Notes under the pieces: model-generated | Databases searched by the model: none | What the model saw: the letters and a program-made list of their open reading frames with translations, nothing else | Told to the model about the DNA's origin: nothing | DNA from: CAZCJU01 sp964562175 | GTDB lineage: Bacteria; Bacillota; Clostridia; Oscillospirales; CAG-272 | Assembly (NCBI GenBank): GCA_964562175.1 | Contig: CAZLRV010000007.1 | Location: forward strand, 1 to 64,000 | Direction of reading: 5' to 3' | DNA length: 64,000 nt | In this document: one piece after another, positions 25,508-34,469 of the stretch | How the letters are laid out: each line of letters starts with the position of its first letter | How positions within the stretch are numbered: position 1 is the stretch's first letter | Program-made: the position numbers and the translations under genes

Positions 25508-26251
25508 TCACTTAGACAAAAACGCCTTTGTTTTGGGACTTACGGGAGAACCGAAGACACGGCTCGGTGTTCCCATTTCCTCTATTATGCCGTCTGCCAT
25601 AAATATGACCTTATCCGCGACGTTTCTCGCAAATTCCATTTCGTGCGTTACGACGAGCATGGTAGTGTTTGTTTCCTTCAGCTCTTTCATTACCTTAAGC
25701 ACCTCCGCCGTCAGCTCGGGGTCAAGTGCCGAGGTAGGTTCATCAAAGCACAAAATATCGGGGGAGAGAGCCAAGGCACGGGCTATGGCAACTCTCTGTT
25801 GCTGTCCGCCGGAGAGCCGGCACGGGTAGCTACCCGATTTTTCGGTGAGTCCCACGCGTGCTATAAGCTCATGGGCACGTGACATTATGATATCGGGTGT
25901 ATCTATTTTAAGAAGCTTCGGGGCAAGCGTTACGTTTTCGAATACGGTGTATTGCGGAAACAGATTAAACGATTGGAACACAAGCCCGAAGTGAAGTCTG
26001 TTGAGTCTTATCCGCTCATCCGTCATTTTTTTGCGTGTTGCTCCGTCAAACAGCACCTCGCCGTTTACCGAGATAGTGCCGCCGTCGGCAAATTCAAGAA
26101 AATTCAAGCATCTGAGCAAGGTCGTTTTGCCGCCGCCGGAGGAGCCGATTACCGCCAGCACCTCGCCCTTTTCAAGTGTAAACGATATACCCTTAAGCAC
26201 CTCGGTCTTGCCGAAGCTCTTACGTAAATTATTAACTTCAAGTACAGACAT
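25508..26251 (-). CDS. Polar amino acid ABC importer, ATPase
   Basis: A 247-residue GlnQ/HisP-type ATPase. Walker A is GSSGGGKTT, the Q-loop QSFNLFPQYT, the signature LSGGQQQRVAIARAL and Walker B ILCFDEPTSALDPE, with VVTHEMEFARNVAD after it. It is the last gene of a binding protein-permease-ATPase operon, 12 bp after the permease and with a GGAGG site. Substrate is a polar amino acid such as Gln, Glu, His, Arg or cystine; sequence does not decide. Confidence 0.93.
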   Translation of the reverse strand: MSVLEVNNLRKSFGKTEVLKGISFTLEKGEVLAVIGSSGGGKTTLLRCLNFLEFADGGTISVNGEVLFDGATRKKMTDERIRLNRLHFGLVFQSFNLFPQYTVFENVTLAPKLLKIDTPDIIMSRAHELIARVGLTEKSGSYPCRLSGGQQQRVAIARALALSPDILCFDEPTSALDPELTAEVLKVMKELKETNTTMLVVTHEMEFARNVADKVIFMADGIIEEMGTPSRVFGSPVSPKTKAFLSK

Positions 26252-26263
26252 GATCGCCCTCCG

Positions 26264-26920
26264 TTAATTTAAGTAAGCGAGCTTCTTTTCCACACGGGAA
26301 AAGACCACGGTCAGAATGCCGCTGAACAGCAGATAGAACACGCCCGTAAAGAAGAGCGGCCATATTATTCCCTGCAGCTTTATGTATCTTTCGCCCGCGA
26401 AAATAAGCTCTTGAACGGCGATTATTCTCGATAAAGACGTATCCTTGACGAGCGTTATTATTTCGTTGCTCATCGGCGGTATTATTCTTTTTACCACCTG
26501 AAGCAATATCACCTTGAAAAATATTTGACTCTTTGTCATACCGAGAACCTGACCCGCCTCGTATTGTCCCCTTGAAATGCTCTCGATACCGCCTCTGTAT
26601 ATTTCGGAAAAATAGCAAGAATAATTCAATACAAATGCCACTATCGTTGCGATAAAACGCGAGCTGTCGCCCGTACCCCATATATTAACATGAAATATTA
26701 AGGACGGTCCGTAGAATATCAGCATAAGCTGCAACATAAGAGGCGTGCCTCTTATCACCCACACAAAGCCGCGAATCAAATATTTCAGCGGCTTGAAGCG
26801 GCTCATTGAGCCTAAGCATATCAAAAGTCCGAGAGGTATGGCACCTAACAATGTCAGCGAAAATATCTCAAGAGTTACCAAAAAGCCGTCGGAAAGCGAG
26901 GCTAATATTTTAAAATCCAT
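26264..26920 (-). CDS. Polar amino acid ABC importer, permease
   Basis: A 218-residue permease of the HisM/GlnP type with about five membrane helices. The EAA loop that docks the ATPase reads SISRGQYEAGQVLGMTKSQIFFKVILLQ. The N-terminal YLIRGFVWVIRGTPLMLQLMLIFYG is typical of the family. It lies between the binding-protein gene and the ATPase gene. A single permease gene suggests a homodimeric channel. Confidence 0.93.
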   Translation of the reverse strand: MDFKILASLSDGFLVTLEIFSLTLLGAIPLGLLICLGSMSRFKPLKYLIRGFVWVIRGTPLMLQLMLIFYGPSLIFHVNIWGTGDSSRFIATIVAFVLNYSCYFSEIYRGGIESISRGQYEAGQVLGMTKSQIFFKVILLQVVKRIIPPMSNEIITLVKDTSLSRIIAVQELIFAGERYIKLQGIIWPLFFTGVFYLLFSGILTVVFSRVEKKLAYLN

Positions 26921-26965
26921 TATCTGTTTATTTGTTCCTTAACAATAATCATAAAACACATTAAG

Positions 26966-26997
26966 ACCTGCCCCGAAATACGCTTTCGAGGCAGGTG
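26966..26997 (-). terminator. Intercistronic hairpin after the binding-protein gene
   Basis: ACCTGCC-TCGAAA pairs with TTTCGG-GGCAGGT without a strong U-run. It probably acts as partial terminator or 3' stabiliser, giving more binding protein than permease. Confidence 0.65.
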
Positions 26998-27015
26998 CTT
27001 TAAGCTGTTTTCAGC

Positions 27016-27864
27016 TTATTTTTGTTCGATCAAAGATTCTTGAACGCCGTACTTTTGAGCGAGAGTTTGCATTTTGCCATCTGCATAGTACTTCTTCATA
27101 AACTCGTTAAGCTCGGCGGCAAGGGGTGAATCTTTTCTGAAGCCTACGCCGTACTGCTCTTTCTGATCCTCGTTGAGTGCAACGGAGAGTGCAAGGTCGG
27201 AGTAAGATGTACCCTCACCTATCATAGCTCCCGCCATGAGCAGGTCTATAACGGCAGCCTCGGATGTACCCGCCTTTACGTTGGTAAGTGCATCGGCTTG
27301 GCTCTCAACGGGTGTTACGTCCATATTAAGTGCGGTAAGCACCTTTTCTCCGGCAGAACCGCCCTCTGCGGCGAATTTAAGACCCTTAACGTCATCTATC
27401 GTCTTGTATTGATCTGCTTTTGCGGCGGGAACAACAACGACCTGCATATTCGTGCAATAGGGGTTTGAGGTCTCCATCGCATTTTTAATAGCGTCATCAA
27501 GCGTCATACCGTTCCATACGCAATCTATGTTTTTGCTGTTAAGCTCCAATATCTTCTTGTCCCAGTTGATAACGACGAACTCTGCCTTAACGCCTATGCT
27601 CTCGGCAAACGCCTTTGCCATTTCCGCGTCAAAGCCTATCCACTCGTCACTGCCCTCTTCCTTGTAATCCATGGGCGCGAACTCGGTTATACCGATAACG
27701 AGCTTGCCTTTATTCTTCACATAATCGAGATCCGTGTTTTCTTTCTTTTCTTCTCCCGAATCAAGGTCGTTTCCCTTTTTGTCCGAGCAACCCGTAAATG
27801 CGATGCACGCAACGCTCATGAGTACTGCCAATACCAATGCAAGTATTCTTGCCGATTTTTTCAT
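27016..27864 (-). CDS. Polar amino acid ABC importer, substrate-binding lipoprotein
   Basis: A 282-residue SBP_bac_3 family lipoprotein: signal peptide, lipobox FTGC, then an acidic linker. The binding domain begins KLVIGITEFAPMDYKEEGSDE and contains WIGFDAEMAKAFAESIGV, typical of amino acid receptors (GlnH/HisJ/CjaA-like). The ATG with GGAG 9 nt upstream is chosen over one 7 codons earlier. It is the first gene of the importer operon, behind a strong promoter with a palindrome at the start site. Confidence 0.92.
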   Translation of the reverse strand: MKKSARILALVLAVLMSVACIAFTGCSDKKGNDLDSGEEKKENTDLDYVKNKGKLVIGITEFAPMDYKEEGSDEWIGFDAEMAKAFAESIGVKAEFVVINWDKKILELNSKNIDCVWNGMTLDDAIKNAMETSNPYCTNMQVVVVPAAKADQYKTIDDVKGLKFAAEGGSAGEKVLTALNMDVTPVESQADALTNVKAGTSEAAVIDLLMAGAMIGEGTSYSDLALSVALNEDQKEQYGVGFRKDSPLAAELNEFMKKYYADGKMQTLAQKYGVQESLIEQK

Positions 27865-27882
27865 AATATTTTTCTCCTTTAT

Positions 27883-27936
27883 CACTTTAGTTTGCTAAAG
27901 TGGTGACATTATACCACACAAAAGCCGTTTTGTCAA
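27883..27936 (-). promoter_or_regulatory. Promoter and start-site palindrome of the amino acid importer operon
   Basis: TTGACA, 17 bp, TATAAT (27908-27936). A perfect palindrome CACTTTAG-N4-CTAAAGTG (27883-27902) covers the expected +1 and is a candidate repressor site. Confidence 0.75.
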
Positions 27937-28023
27937 TAGCTTTTCGAAAATAATTTCAAATATTTTCAAAAAGCCCGTTGACTGCTAAGCGACCCCGCTT
28001 ATATGCTAAGCGAATAATTGAAA

Positions 28024-28055
28024 ATGCGGCGGAAAGCTATCTGCTTTCCGCCGCA
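28024..28055 (-). terminator. Intrinsic terminator of ugd
   Basis: GCGGCGGAAAGC pairs perfectly with GCTTTCCGCCGC, then ATTTTC on the minus strand. Confidence 0.8.
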
Positions 28056-28088
28056 ATATGCAAATATTACGGAATTTGTTACTGTATG

Positions 28089-29273
28089 TCAATCTCTGAA
28101 ATAGATATCTCTTGTATAGACTTTATCAATCACGTCTTTAAGATCGTCGCTGTTTCTGTTTGCGATTATCACGTCGCACAGCGACTTGAATTCGTCGATA
28201 TCCTCGATGACATGGCTGTTGAAAAACGTGCTTTCCTTGAGAGTCGGCTCAAAGACAACGACCTCAATGCCCTTTGCCTTGATACGCTTCATTACGCCCT
28301 GTATCGACGATTGACGGAAATTATCGCTGTTTGCTTTCATCGTAAGACGGAATATACCGACGGTCTTGGGCTTTTTCGCGATTATTTGATCGGCTATAAA
28401 ATCCTTTCGTGTGCTGTTTGAGTCAACTATAGCCGAAATAAGATTCTGCGGCACGTCCGCATAGTTTGCTCTGAGCTGCTTCGTGTCCTTGGGCAGGCAG
28501 TAGCCGCCGTAGCCGAAGGACGGATTGTTATAGAAATTACCGATACGTCCGTCAAGGCATACGCCCTCGATTATCGCCCGTGTGTCGAGTCCCTTTGTTG
28601 CCGCATACGTATCAAGCTCATTGAAATACGCAACACGCAGAGCAAGATATGTATTCGCAAAAAGCTTTATCGCCTCCGCTTCCGTAAGTCCGGGGAAAAG
28701 AACCTCGATATCTTCTTTTAATGCACCCTCTTTAAGCAGTGATGCGAATGTCCTTGCTCTCTCTGCAAGCTTCTCATCGTCCTTCGGGCAGCCCACGATT
28801 ATACGGTCGGGATACAGATTATCCTCAAGCGCATGACCCTCTCGCAAGAATTCGGGGGAAAAGATTATTCTGTCACAATTATATTTTTTTCTTATATTAA
28901 GCGTGTATCCGACGGGAACCGTGGATTTAATGACCATCGTTGCGTTTTCGTTTACTCGCATTACCTGTTCTATAACGCTTTCGACTGCCGAGGTATCGAA
29001 ATAATTCTTCTCCGGGTCGTAATTTGTCGGAGCGGCTATTATAACGAAATCCGCATCGGCATAAGCCTTATCCCCGTCCGTCGTTGCGGTCAGCTTCAAC
29101 GGTCTGTTTACCAGATATTCCTCTATTTTTTCATCCGCTATGGGCGAATGACCGATATTTATCATATCTACTTTTTCTTTTATTATATCGACCGCCTTGA
29201 CGGTATTCTTCTGTGCCAAAAGCACCGCCATGGACAAACCGACGTAGCCTGTTCCCGCAACCGCAATTTTCAT
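28089..29273 (-). CDS. ugd: UDP-glucose 6-dehydrogenase
   Basis: A 394-residue NAD-dependent dehydrogenase oxidising UDP-glucose to UDP-glucuronate. The NAD-binding motif is AVAGTGYVGLSMAVLL. VKSTVPVGYT and SPEFLREGHALEDNLYPDRI are family signatures. NPSFGYGGYCLPKDTKQL carries the catalytic cysteine. The short form without extension fits bacterial Ugd; a related UDP-sugar dehydrogenase is possible. The ATG has GGAG 9 nt upstream. With the epimerase at 58748 it would lead to UDP-galacturonate for surface glycans. Confidence 0.9.
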   Translation of the reverse strand: MKIAVAGTGYVGLSMAVLLAQKNTVKAVDIIKEKVDMINIGHSPIADEKIEEYLVNRPLKLTATTDGDKAYADADFVIIAAPTNYDPEKNYFDTSAVESVIEQVMRVNENATMVIKSTVPVGYTLNIRKKYNCDRIIFSPEFLREGHALEDNLYPDRIIVGCPKDDEKLAERARTFASLLKEGALKEDIEVLFPGLTEAEAIKLFANTYLALRVAYFNELDTYAATKGLDTRAIIEGVCLDGRIGNFYNNPSFGYGGYCLPKDTKQLRANYADVPQNLISAIVDSNSTRKDFIADQIIAKKPKTVGIFRLTMKANSDNFRQSSIQGVMKRIKAKGIEVVVFEPTLKESTFFNSHVIEDIDEFKSLCDVIIANRNSDDLKDVIDKVYTRDIYFRD

Positions 29274-29411
29274 TTTACACACTCCTTAACGTGGTAACGT
29301 ATAACACAAGCTAATTTTAGCAAAAAAAGCGGCTCTTGTTGTTAATAATGATGATGAATATTGTGAACTTATATATTTTTTTGATTATTTTTACAAAACG
29401 AGGTATTTTGC

Positions 29412-29451
29412 GTGCCGATGCGTCGAAAATAGATAATAATATTTTCGGCAC
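29412..29451. other. AT-rich hairpin upstream of hrcA
   Basis: CGAAAATA pairs with TATTTTCG, extended by GTGC/GCAC after a bulge. It lies between the divergent ugd and hrcA promoters; role unknown. Confidence 0.35.
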
Positions 29452-29498
29452 AATCGGCTCTGTGAGAAAAAAATTCACAAATTATACTAAATATCTCC

Positions 29499-29527
29499 TT
29501 GAATTTACAGGCATTCAATGGTATATT
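29499..29527 (+). promoter_or_regulatory. Sigma-A promoter of the heat-shock operon
   Basis: TTGAAT, 17 bp, TATATT, placed directly upstream of CIRCE. Confidence 0.75.
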
Positions 29528-29538
29528 TTATCCATAAG

Positions 29539-29565
29539 TTAGCACTCAAAGACGTAAAGTGCTAA
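29539..29565 (+). promoter_or_regulatory. CIRCE operator
   Basis: TTAGCACTC-N9-AAGTGCTAA, one mismatch from the consensus TTAGCACTC-N9-GAGTGCTAA. It covers the transcription start and is the binding site of HrcA. Confidence 0.95.
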
Positions 29566-29580
29566 AGAAAGGGGTTTTCA

Positions 29581-30681
29581 ATGGGTGTAGGCGACGAGCT
29601 TTCGTCAAGAAAAAAGCAAATACTGAAGGCTCTCATCGATGCACACATCGAAAACGGAGAGCCGGTCGGCTCGAAATACCTGACCTCTGAGGGCGGTATA
29701 AGATATTCGTCTGCGACGGTACGCAACGAAATGAGCGAGCTTGAGGAAATGGGCTACCTTCTTCAGCCACACACCTCGGCGGGCAGAGTGCCGTCAAAGC
29801 TTGGCTATAGGTTTTATGTAGATGCCTTGATGCAGGCTTATTCCCTGACGACGAAGGAGCTTGAGGAGCTTAATCATATGCAATCCATGCGTATGGCAGA
29901 GCTTGACAAGATACTCAATGCGGCAGGTAAGCTGATAGCTTCGATGACAAACTACACGACGCTTGCCGTCAAGCCCAGACCCTCGCAAGGTACGGTATCG
30001 TGCTTCAAGACCGTGTTTGTTGACGAACGGAACTACGTTTTGAGCATGATAATGAGCGATCGGACGGTTAAATCAAAATATATCCATACGCCGTTTGACA
30101 TAAACGATGACATACTCAATCGGCTGTGCGGAGTATTGAACAACACCATTGCCTCGGTCACCTCGGATAAGATAACGCTTCCCTTGATAATGAAGATGGA
30201 AAATGACATGGGCGTACATGACCATCTCATTTCACCGGTCATAAAGGCAGTTTACGAGGTATGCAACAGCACGGACGAGGGTGAGCTTAAGCTTGAGGGA
30301 GTCGACAAGCTTCTCGAATATCCCGAATTCACCGATATCAAAAAGCTCAGAAAGCTGCTTTCGGCGCTTGAAAACAAGGACGATATAATGCAGCTTGTCG
30401 AAAGCTCGGAGAGCGAGGACATGAGTATATATATCGGCGGAGAGGAGAATGCCTCGATAGTTGCCGATTCGTCCATGATATTGCAAAAGCTGACCGTGGG
30501 CGGGCGTGTTGTCGGAGCGATAGGTGTTATCGGTCCGAGAAGAATGGAATACTCACGAGTGGTGGCAATGGTCAAATATCTTGCCGATTGCATATCGGGT
30601 ATGATGGAGGACGAAACAGTTCGGCAGCTTAAGCCTCCGAACGACGTAACGGATAATAAAGGAGATAATAACGGCGAATGA
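29581..30681 (+). CDS. hrcA: Heat-inducible repressor HrcA
   Basis: A 366-residue repressor of class I heat-shock genes that binds CIRCE and needs GroEL for activity. The N-terminal winged helix (LSSRKKQILKALIDAHIENG, SSATVRNEMSELEEMGYL, HTSAGRVPSKLGYRFYVD) is diagnostic. The C-terminal domain ends with IGVIGPRRMEYSRVVAMV. AAAGGGG precedes the ATG. First gene of the operon, overlapping grpE by 4 bp. Confidence 0.97.
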   Translation: MGVGDELSSRKKQILKALIDAHIENGEPVGSKYLTSEGGIRYSSATVRNEMSELEEMGYLLQPHTSAGRVPSKLGYRFYVDALMQAYSLTTKELEELNHMQSMRMAELDKILNAAGKLIASMTNYTTLAVKPRPSQGTVSCFKTVFVDERNYVLSMIMSDRTVKSKYIHTPFDINDDILNRLCGVLNNTIASVTSDKITLPLIMKMENDMGVHDHLISPVIKAVYEVCNSTDEGELKLEGVDKLLEYPEFTDIKKLRKLLSALENKDDIMQLVESSESEDMSIYIGGEENASIVADSSMILQKLTVGGRVVGAIGVIGPRRMEYSRVVAMVKYLADCISGMMEDETVRQLKPPNDVTDNKGDNNGE

Positions 30682-31271
30682 GTGAAGAAAAGATAAACGA
30701 GCAACAAGAAACGGAAGAAAATATACCCGAGTCAGAGCAAACGGCAACGGAGGTCGAATGCGAGCCTACAAAAAAAGAAAAGCACGCATTGAAAAAAGAA
30801 TGCGAGCAGGCAAAGAACGAATGCAAAGCCCTGACAAAAAAGCTCGATGCGGCACAGAACGAAAACAAGGAGCTTAACGATAAATATCTCAGGCTCTTTG
30901 CGGAGTTTGACAACTTCAAGAAAAGAAGTGCCAAGGAGAGCGAGGGCATATACTCAAATTGCTGTGCGGATGTTGTAAAGGAGCTTCTTCCAGTGTTTGA
31001 CAATCTCGAACGTGCGGTGGATTATGCGGCAAACGAGGAGAGCAAGAGCGGACTTGAAATGATACTTTCGAGTTTCGTTCAAACGCTCGGAAAGCTCGGT
31101 GTCGAGCAATTCGGTGTCGTAGGCGACGAGTTCGATGCAAACATTCACAGTGCCGTAATGCACATTGAAGATGAGCAATACGGCGAGGGGGTCATATGCG
31201 AGGTATTCCAAAAGGGATATAAACGCGGTGACAAGGTAATACGCTACGCCATGGTAAAGGTAGCAAACTAA
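30678..31271 (+). CDS. grpE: Nucleotide exchange factor GrpE
   Basis: A 197-residue co-chaperone releasing ADP from DnaK. A charged, Glu/Lys-rich N-terminal coiled coil (about residues 10-75) precedes LRLFAEFDNFKKRSAKE. The C-terminal beta domain contains ELLPVFDNLERAV and the family signature DPNIHSAV-type sequence, here DEFDANIHSAVMHIED. ATGA overlap with hrcA implies coupling. Confidence 0.96.
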   Translation: MSEEKINEQQETEENIPESEQTATEVECEPTKKEKHALKKECEQAKNECKALTKKLDAAQNENKELNDKYLRLFAEFDNFKKRSAKESEGIYSNCCADVVKELLPVFDNLERAVDYAANEESKSGLEMILSSFVQTLGKLGVEQFGVVGDEFDANIHSAVMHIEDEQYGEGVICEVFQKGYKRGDKVIRYAMVKVAN

Positions 31272-31320
31272 GCAAACCAAGCAAATAAATTATTTTAAAT
31301 ATAGAAATGAGGAACATAAA

Positions 31321-33150
31321 ATGGGAAAAATAATCGGTATAGATCTCGGTACGACAAACTCTTGCGTTGCGGTATTTGAAGGCGGTGAGCCTACTGTAAT
31401 ACCGAATCCCGAGGGTGCAAGAACGACACCGTCGGTAGTTTCGTTTTCAAAGACGGGCGAGCGTCTTGTCGGCGCTGTCGCAAAAAGACAGGCAATAACC
31501 AACCCCGACAAAACAGTTATGTCCATCAAGAGAGATATGGGAACGGCAAAGAAAGTATCTATTGACGGCAAGAGCTACACGCCGCAGGAAATTTCGGCGA
31601 TGATACTTCAAAAGCTCAAAGCGGATGCCGAGGCTTATCTCGGCACGACCGTATCCGAGGCGGTCATCACCGTCCCCGCTTACTTCTCCGATGCCCAAAG
31701 ACAGGCAACGAAGGACGCAGGCAAGATAGCCGGACTTGAGGTAAAGAGAATAATCAACGAGCCTACCGCCGCGGCTTTGGCGTATGGTGTGGATAAGGAA
31801 AATTCCGAGCAAAAGGTTCTTATATTCGACCTCGGCGGCGGTACATTCGATGTATCCGTGCTCGAGATAAGCGACGGAGTAGTCGAGGTGCTTGCAACAG
31901 CCGGTAACAACCGTTTGGGCGGCGACGACTTCGACAACAGAATAATCGACTGGATGGCAGCCACATTCAAGAGCGAGAACGGCATAGACCTGCGCAACGA
32001 TAAAATGGCTATGCAAAGACTTAAGGAAGCGGCAGAGAAAGCCAAGATAGAGCTGTCGGGTATGATGAGTACCAATATCAACCTGCCGTTCATCACCGCC
32101 GATGCAACAGGCCCGAAGCACTTTGACGCAACGCTTACGCGTGCAAAATTCAATGAGCTTACCGCAGACCTCGTTGAGGCTACAATGGGACCGAGCAAGC
32201 AGGCACTTTCCGATGCGGGACTTTCACCGAGCGAGATAAGCAAGGTTCTGCTCGTAGGCGGCTCGACCCGTATTCCCGCCGTACAAGAGGCGGTAAAGAA
32301 TTTGACCGGCAAGGAGCCGTTCAAGGGCATCAACCCCGATGAGTGTGTCGCCATAGGTGCGGCAATACAAGGCGGCGTTTTGGGCGGCGATGTTAAGGAT
32401 ATATTGCTTCTTGACGTAACTCCCCTTTCACTCGGTATCGAAACTCTCGGCGGCGTATTTACGAGAATAATAGACCGTAACACAACAATACCCGTTAAGA
32501 AGGCACAGGTATTCTCAACGGCGGCAGACGGTCAGACCTCCGTTCAGATCCACGTTCTCCAAGGTGAGCGTGAGAGAGTTGCGGACAACACGACGCTGGG
32601 ACAGTTCAACCTTGACGGTATCGCACCCGCACCTCGCGGAGTACCTCAGATAGAGGTAACCTTTGACATCGATGCAAACGGTATCGTAAATGTTTCCGCA
32701 AAGGATAAGGGAACGGGCAAGGAACAGCACATTACGATAACCTCGTCCTCTAACATGAGCAAGGAGGATATAGAGAAAGCCGTTGCGGATGCGGAGAAGT
32801 TCGCAGAGGAGGATAAGAAATTCAAGGAAGCCGTTGAAACGAAGAACGGTGCGGAAAATCTTATATTCCAATGTGAGAAAGCACTGAGCGAAAACGCGGA
32901 TAAGATATCCGATGCCGAAAAGACCGAGGTCAATGCCGAGATAGAAAAGCTGAAGGAGACCGTAAAGAACGGCGATACGGAGGCTATCAAGGCAGGCACG
33001 GAGTCGTTGCAGAAGGCATTCTACAAGGTTGCCGAGAAGCTTTATCAGCAGTCGGGTGCCGCAGACGGCGCAACGGGTGCCGGTACGGATAACACTCAGA
33101 ACGCTGACGGCAGCTACAACGCCGATTTCACCGATAAAACGGGCGAATAA
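31321..33150 (+). CDS. dnaK: Chaperone DnaK (Hsp70)
   Basis: A 609-residue Hsp70. The ATPase domain (1-360) has IGIDLGTTNSCVAV, NEPTAAALAYG, IFDLGGGTFDVSVLEI and LLVGGSTRIPAVQ. The linker DILLLDVTPLSLGIETLGG leads to the substrate domain and a helical lid ending in a Gly/Ala/Asp-rich tail. Length is typical of Firmicutes. An AGGAAC site lies upstream of the ATG. A strong hairpin terminator after it separates it from dnaJ. Confidence 0.98.
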   Translation: MGKIIGIDLGTTNSCVAVFEGGEPTVIPNPEGARTTPSVVSFSKTGERLVGAVAKRQAITNPDKTVMSIKRDMGTAKKVSIDGKSYTPQEISAMILQKLKADAEAYLGTTVSEAVITVPAYFSDAQRQATKDAGKIAGLEVKRIINEPTAAALAYGVDKENSEQKVLIFDLGGGTFDVSVLEISDGVVEVLATAGNNRLGGDDFDNRIIDWMAATFKSENGIDLRNDKMAMQRLKEAAEKAKIELSGMMSTNINLPFITADATGPKHFDATLTRAKFNELTADLVEATMGPSKQALSDAGLSPSEISKVLLVGGSTRIPAVQEAVKNLTGKEPFKGINPDECVAIGAAIQGGVLGGDVKDILLLDVTPLSLGIETLGGVFTRIIDRNTTIPVKKAQVFSTAADGQTSVQIHVLQGERERVADNTTLGQFNLDGIAPAPRGVPQIEVTFDIDANGIVNVSAKDKGTGKEQHITITSSSNMSKEDIEKAVADAEKFAEEDKKFKEAVETKNGAENLIFQCEKALSENADKISDAEKTEVNAEIEKLKETVKNGDTEAIKAGTESLQKAFYKVAEKLYQQSGAADGATGAGTDNTQNADGSYNADFTDKTGE

Positions 33151-33195
33151 GCATTAAAACGCGCTGAGCTTGCGTTGAGTGCGAAATGTATAAAT

Positions 33196-33245
33196 ACACA
33201 AAAAATACCTGCATTTTACAAAATTACCGCAGGTAGTTTTTGTGT
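33196..33245 (+). terminator. Terminator after dnaK
   Basis: ACACAAAAAATACCTGC pairs with GCAGGTAGTTTTTGTGT (one mismatch), U-rich 3' arm. Confidence 0.85.
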
Positions 33246-33246
33246 A

Positions 33247-33300
33247 TTGAGGGAAATTGAATTTTATACTATACACTTACATATTTGTCATCATATGTAA
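33247..33300 (+). promoter_or_regulatory. dnaJ promoter with palindrome at the start site
   Basis: TTGAGG, 17 bp, TATACA (33247-33275). The palindrome TTACATAT-N8-ATATGTAA (33277-33300) covers the expected start. No CIRCE is present here. Confidence 0.5.
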
Positions 33301-33332
33301 ATTGACGAAATCAAAGTGAAAAGAGATTTGTT

Positions 33333-34469
33333 ATGGCAGAAACCAAACGTGATTATTACGAGGTACTCGGAGTTGAAAAGGGTGCCTCGGATGCCGACAT
33401 AAAAAAAGCCTACAGGACGATAGCGAAAAAATATCACCCCGACCTTCATCCGGGCGATGCGGAGTGTGAAAAAAAATTCAAGGAAGCAAACGAGGCGTAT
33501 GAGGTGCTTTCCGACAGCGAAAAGCGTTCGAAATACGATCGCTTCGGTCATGCCGGTGTTGACCCCAACGCTTCATACGGTGGTGGCGGCTTCGGCGGCG
33601 GCTTCAGTGATTTCGGCGTGGATCTGGGCGATATATTCGGCTCGTTCTTCGGTTCGTCCTCCGGCTCCGGCTCAAGACGCGGCTCGGACGGTGCGGATAT
33701 ATTTCAGCGTGTGTATTTGACCTTTGAGGAAGCGGCATTCGGCTGTAAAAAAGAGGTCAAGTACGCAAGGGTGGAAAAATGTCCCGATTGCTCCGGAAGC
33801 GGAGCGGCTAAGGACAGCGAGGTAAAAACGTGCGATAAGTGCGGCGGACGAGGTCAGATAAATACCACTCAAAGAACATTTTTGGGAATGATGCAATCTA
33901 CCGTCGTTTGCGACAAGTGCGGCGGCAAGGGCAAAATAATCTCAAGTCCGTGCAAAAACTGCCGCGGCAAGGGCTATATACGCATAAACAAGAAGATAGA
34001 GGTAAACATCCCGGCGGGCATCGACGAGGGACAGCGTTTATCGGTACGCGGTCAGGGCGATGTCAGCACGAGCGGAATGAATCCGGGCGACCTCATAATA
34101 GAGGTATCCGTGCGTCCTCACAGTATGTTTACACGTGACGGAGCGGACATATACTGCGAGGTACCGATAACCTTTGTTGAGGCGGCACTTGGAGCGGAGC
34201 TTGACATACCGACGCTTGAGGGTAATATCAAGTACAAGATTCCCGAGGGTACTCAAACGGGTACGGAATTTACCGTTAAAGGCTCCGGCATAGTGAATAT
34301 AAGCACGGGCAGACGCGGAAATTTGATATTCAGAGTAGTTATCGAAACGCCTAAGAATCTGAGTGATAAACAAAAACAGCTTTTGCGTGATTTTGCGCAA
34401 TCGTGCGGAAAGGGCAATTTCAAGAATCGCCAAACCTTTTTCGATAAAATATTCAAGGATAAAAAATAA
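33333..34469 (+). CDS. dnaJ: Chaperone DnaJ (Hsp40)
   Basis: A 378-residue type I Hsp40 that stimulates DnaK. The J domain has YYEVLGVEKGASDADIKKAY with HPD in YHPDLHPG. A Gly/Phe-rich segment (about 75-115) follows. The zinc-binding domain has four CxxCxGxG-type motifs: CPDCSGSG, CDKCGGRG, CDKCGGKG and CKNCRGKG. C-terminal substrate-binding domains complete it. Its stop overlaps the prmA start by one base. Confidence 0.97.
   Translation: MAETKRDYYEVLGVEKGASDADIKKAYRTIAKKYHPDLHPGDAECEKKFKEANEAYEVLSDSEKRSKYDRFGHAGVDPNASYGGGGFGGGFSDFGVDLGDIFGSFFGSSSGSGSRRGSDGADIFQRVYLTFEEAAFGCKKEVKYARVEKCPDCSGSGAAKDSEVKTCDKCGGRGQINTTQRTFLGMMQSTVVCDKCGGKGKIISSPCKNCRGKGYIRINKKIEVNIPAGIDEGQRLSVRGQGDVSTSGMNPGDLIIEVSVRPHSMFTRDGADIYCEVPITFVEAALGAELDIPTLEGNIKYKIPEGTQTGTEFTVKGSGIVNISTGRRGNLIFRVVIETPKNLSDKQKQLLRDFAQSCGKGNFKNRQTFFDKIFKDKK

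Noticed and set aside
27983..28013. TGCTAAGCGA repeated twice
   Set aside because: Two 10-bp copies in an intergenic gap without further context; too little to interpret.
29399..29460. Second CIRCE-like element upstream of hrcA
   Set aside because: The hairpin arms (CGAAAATA/TATTTTCG) bear no resemblance to TTAGCACTC.
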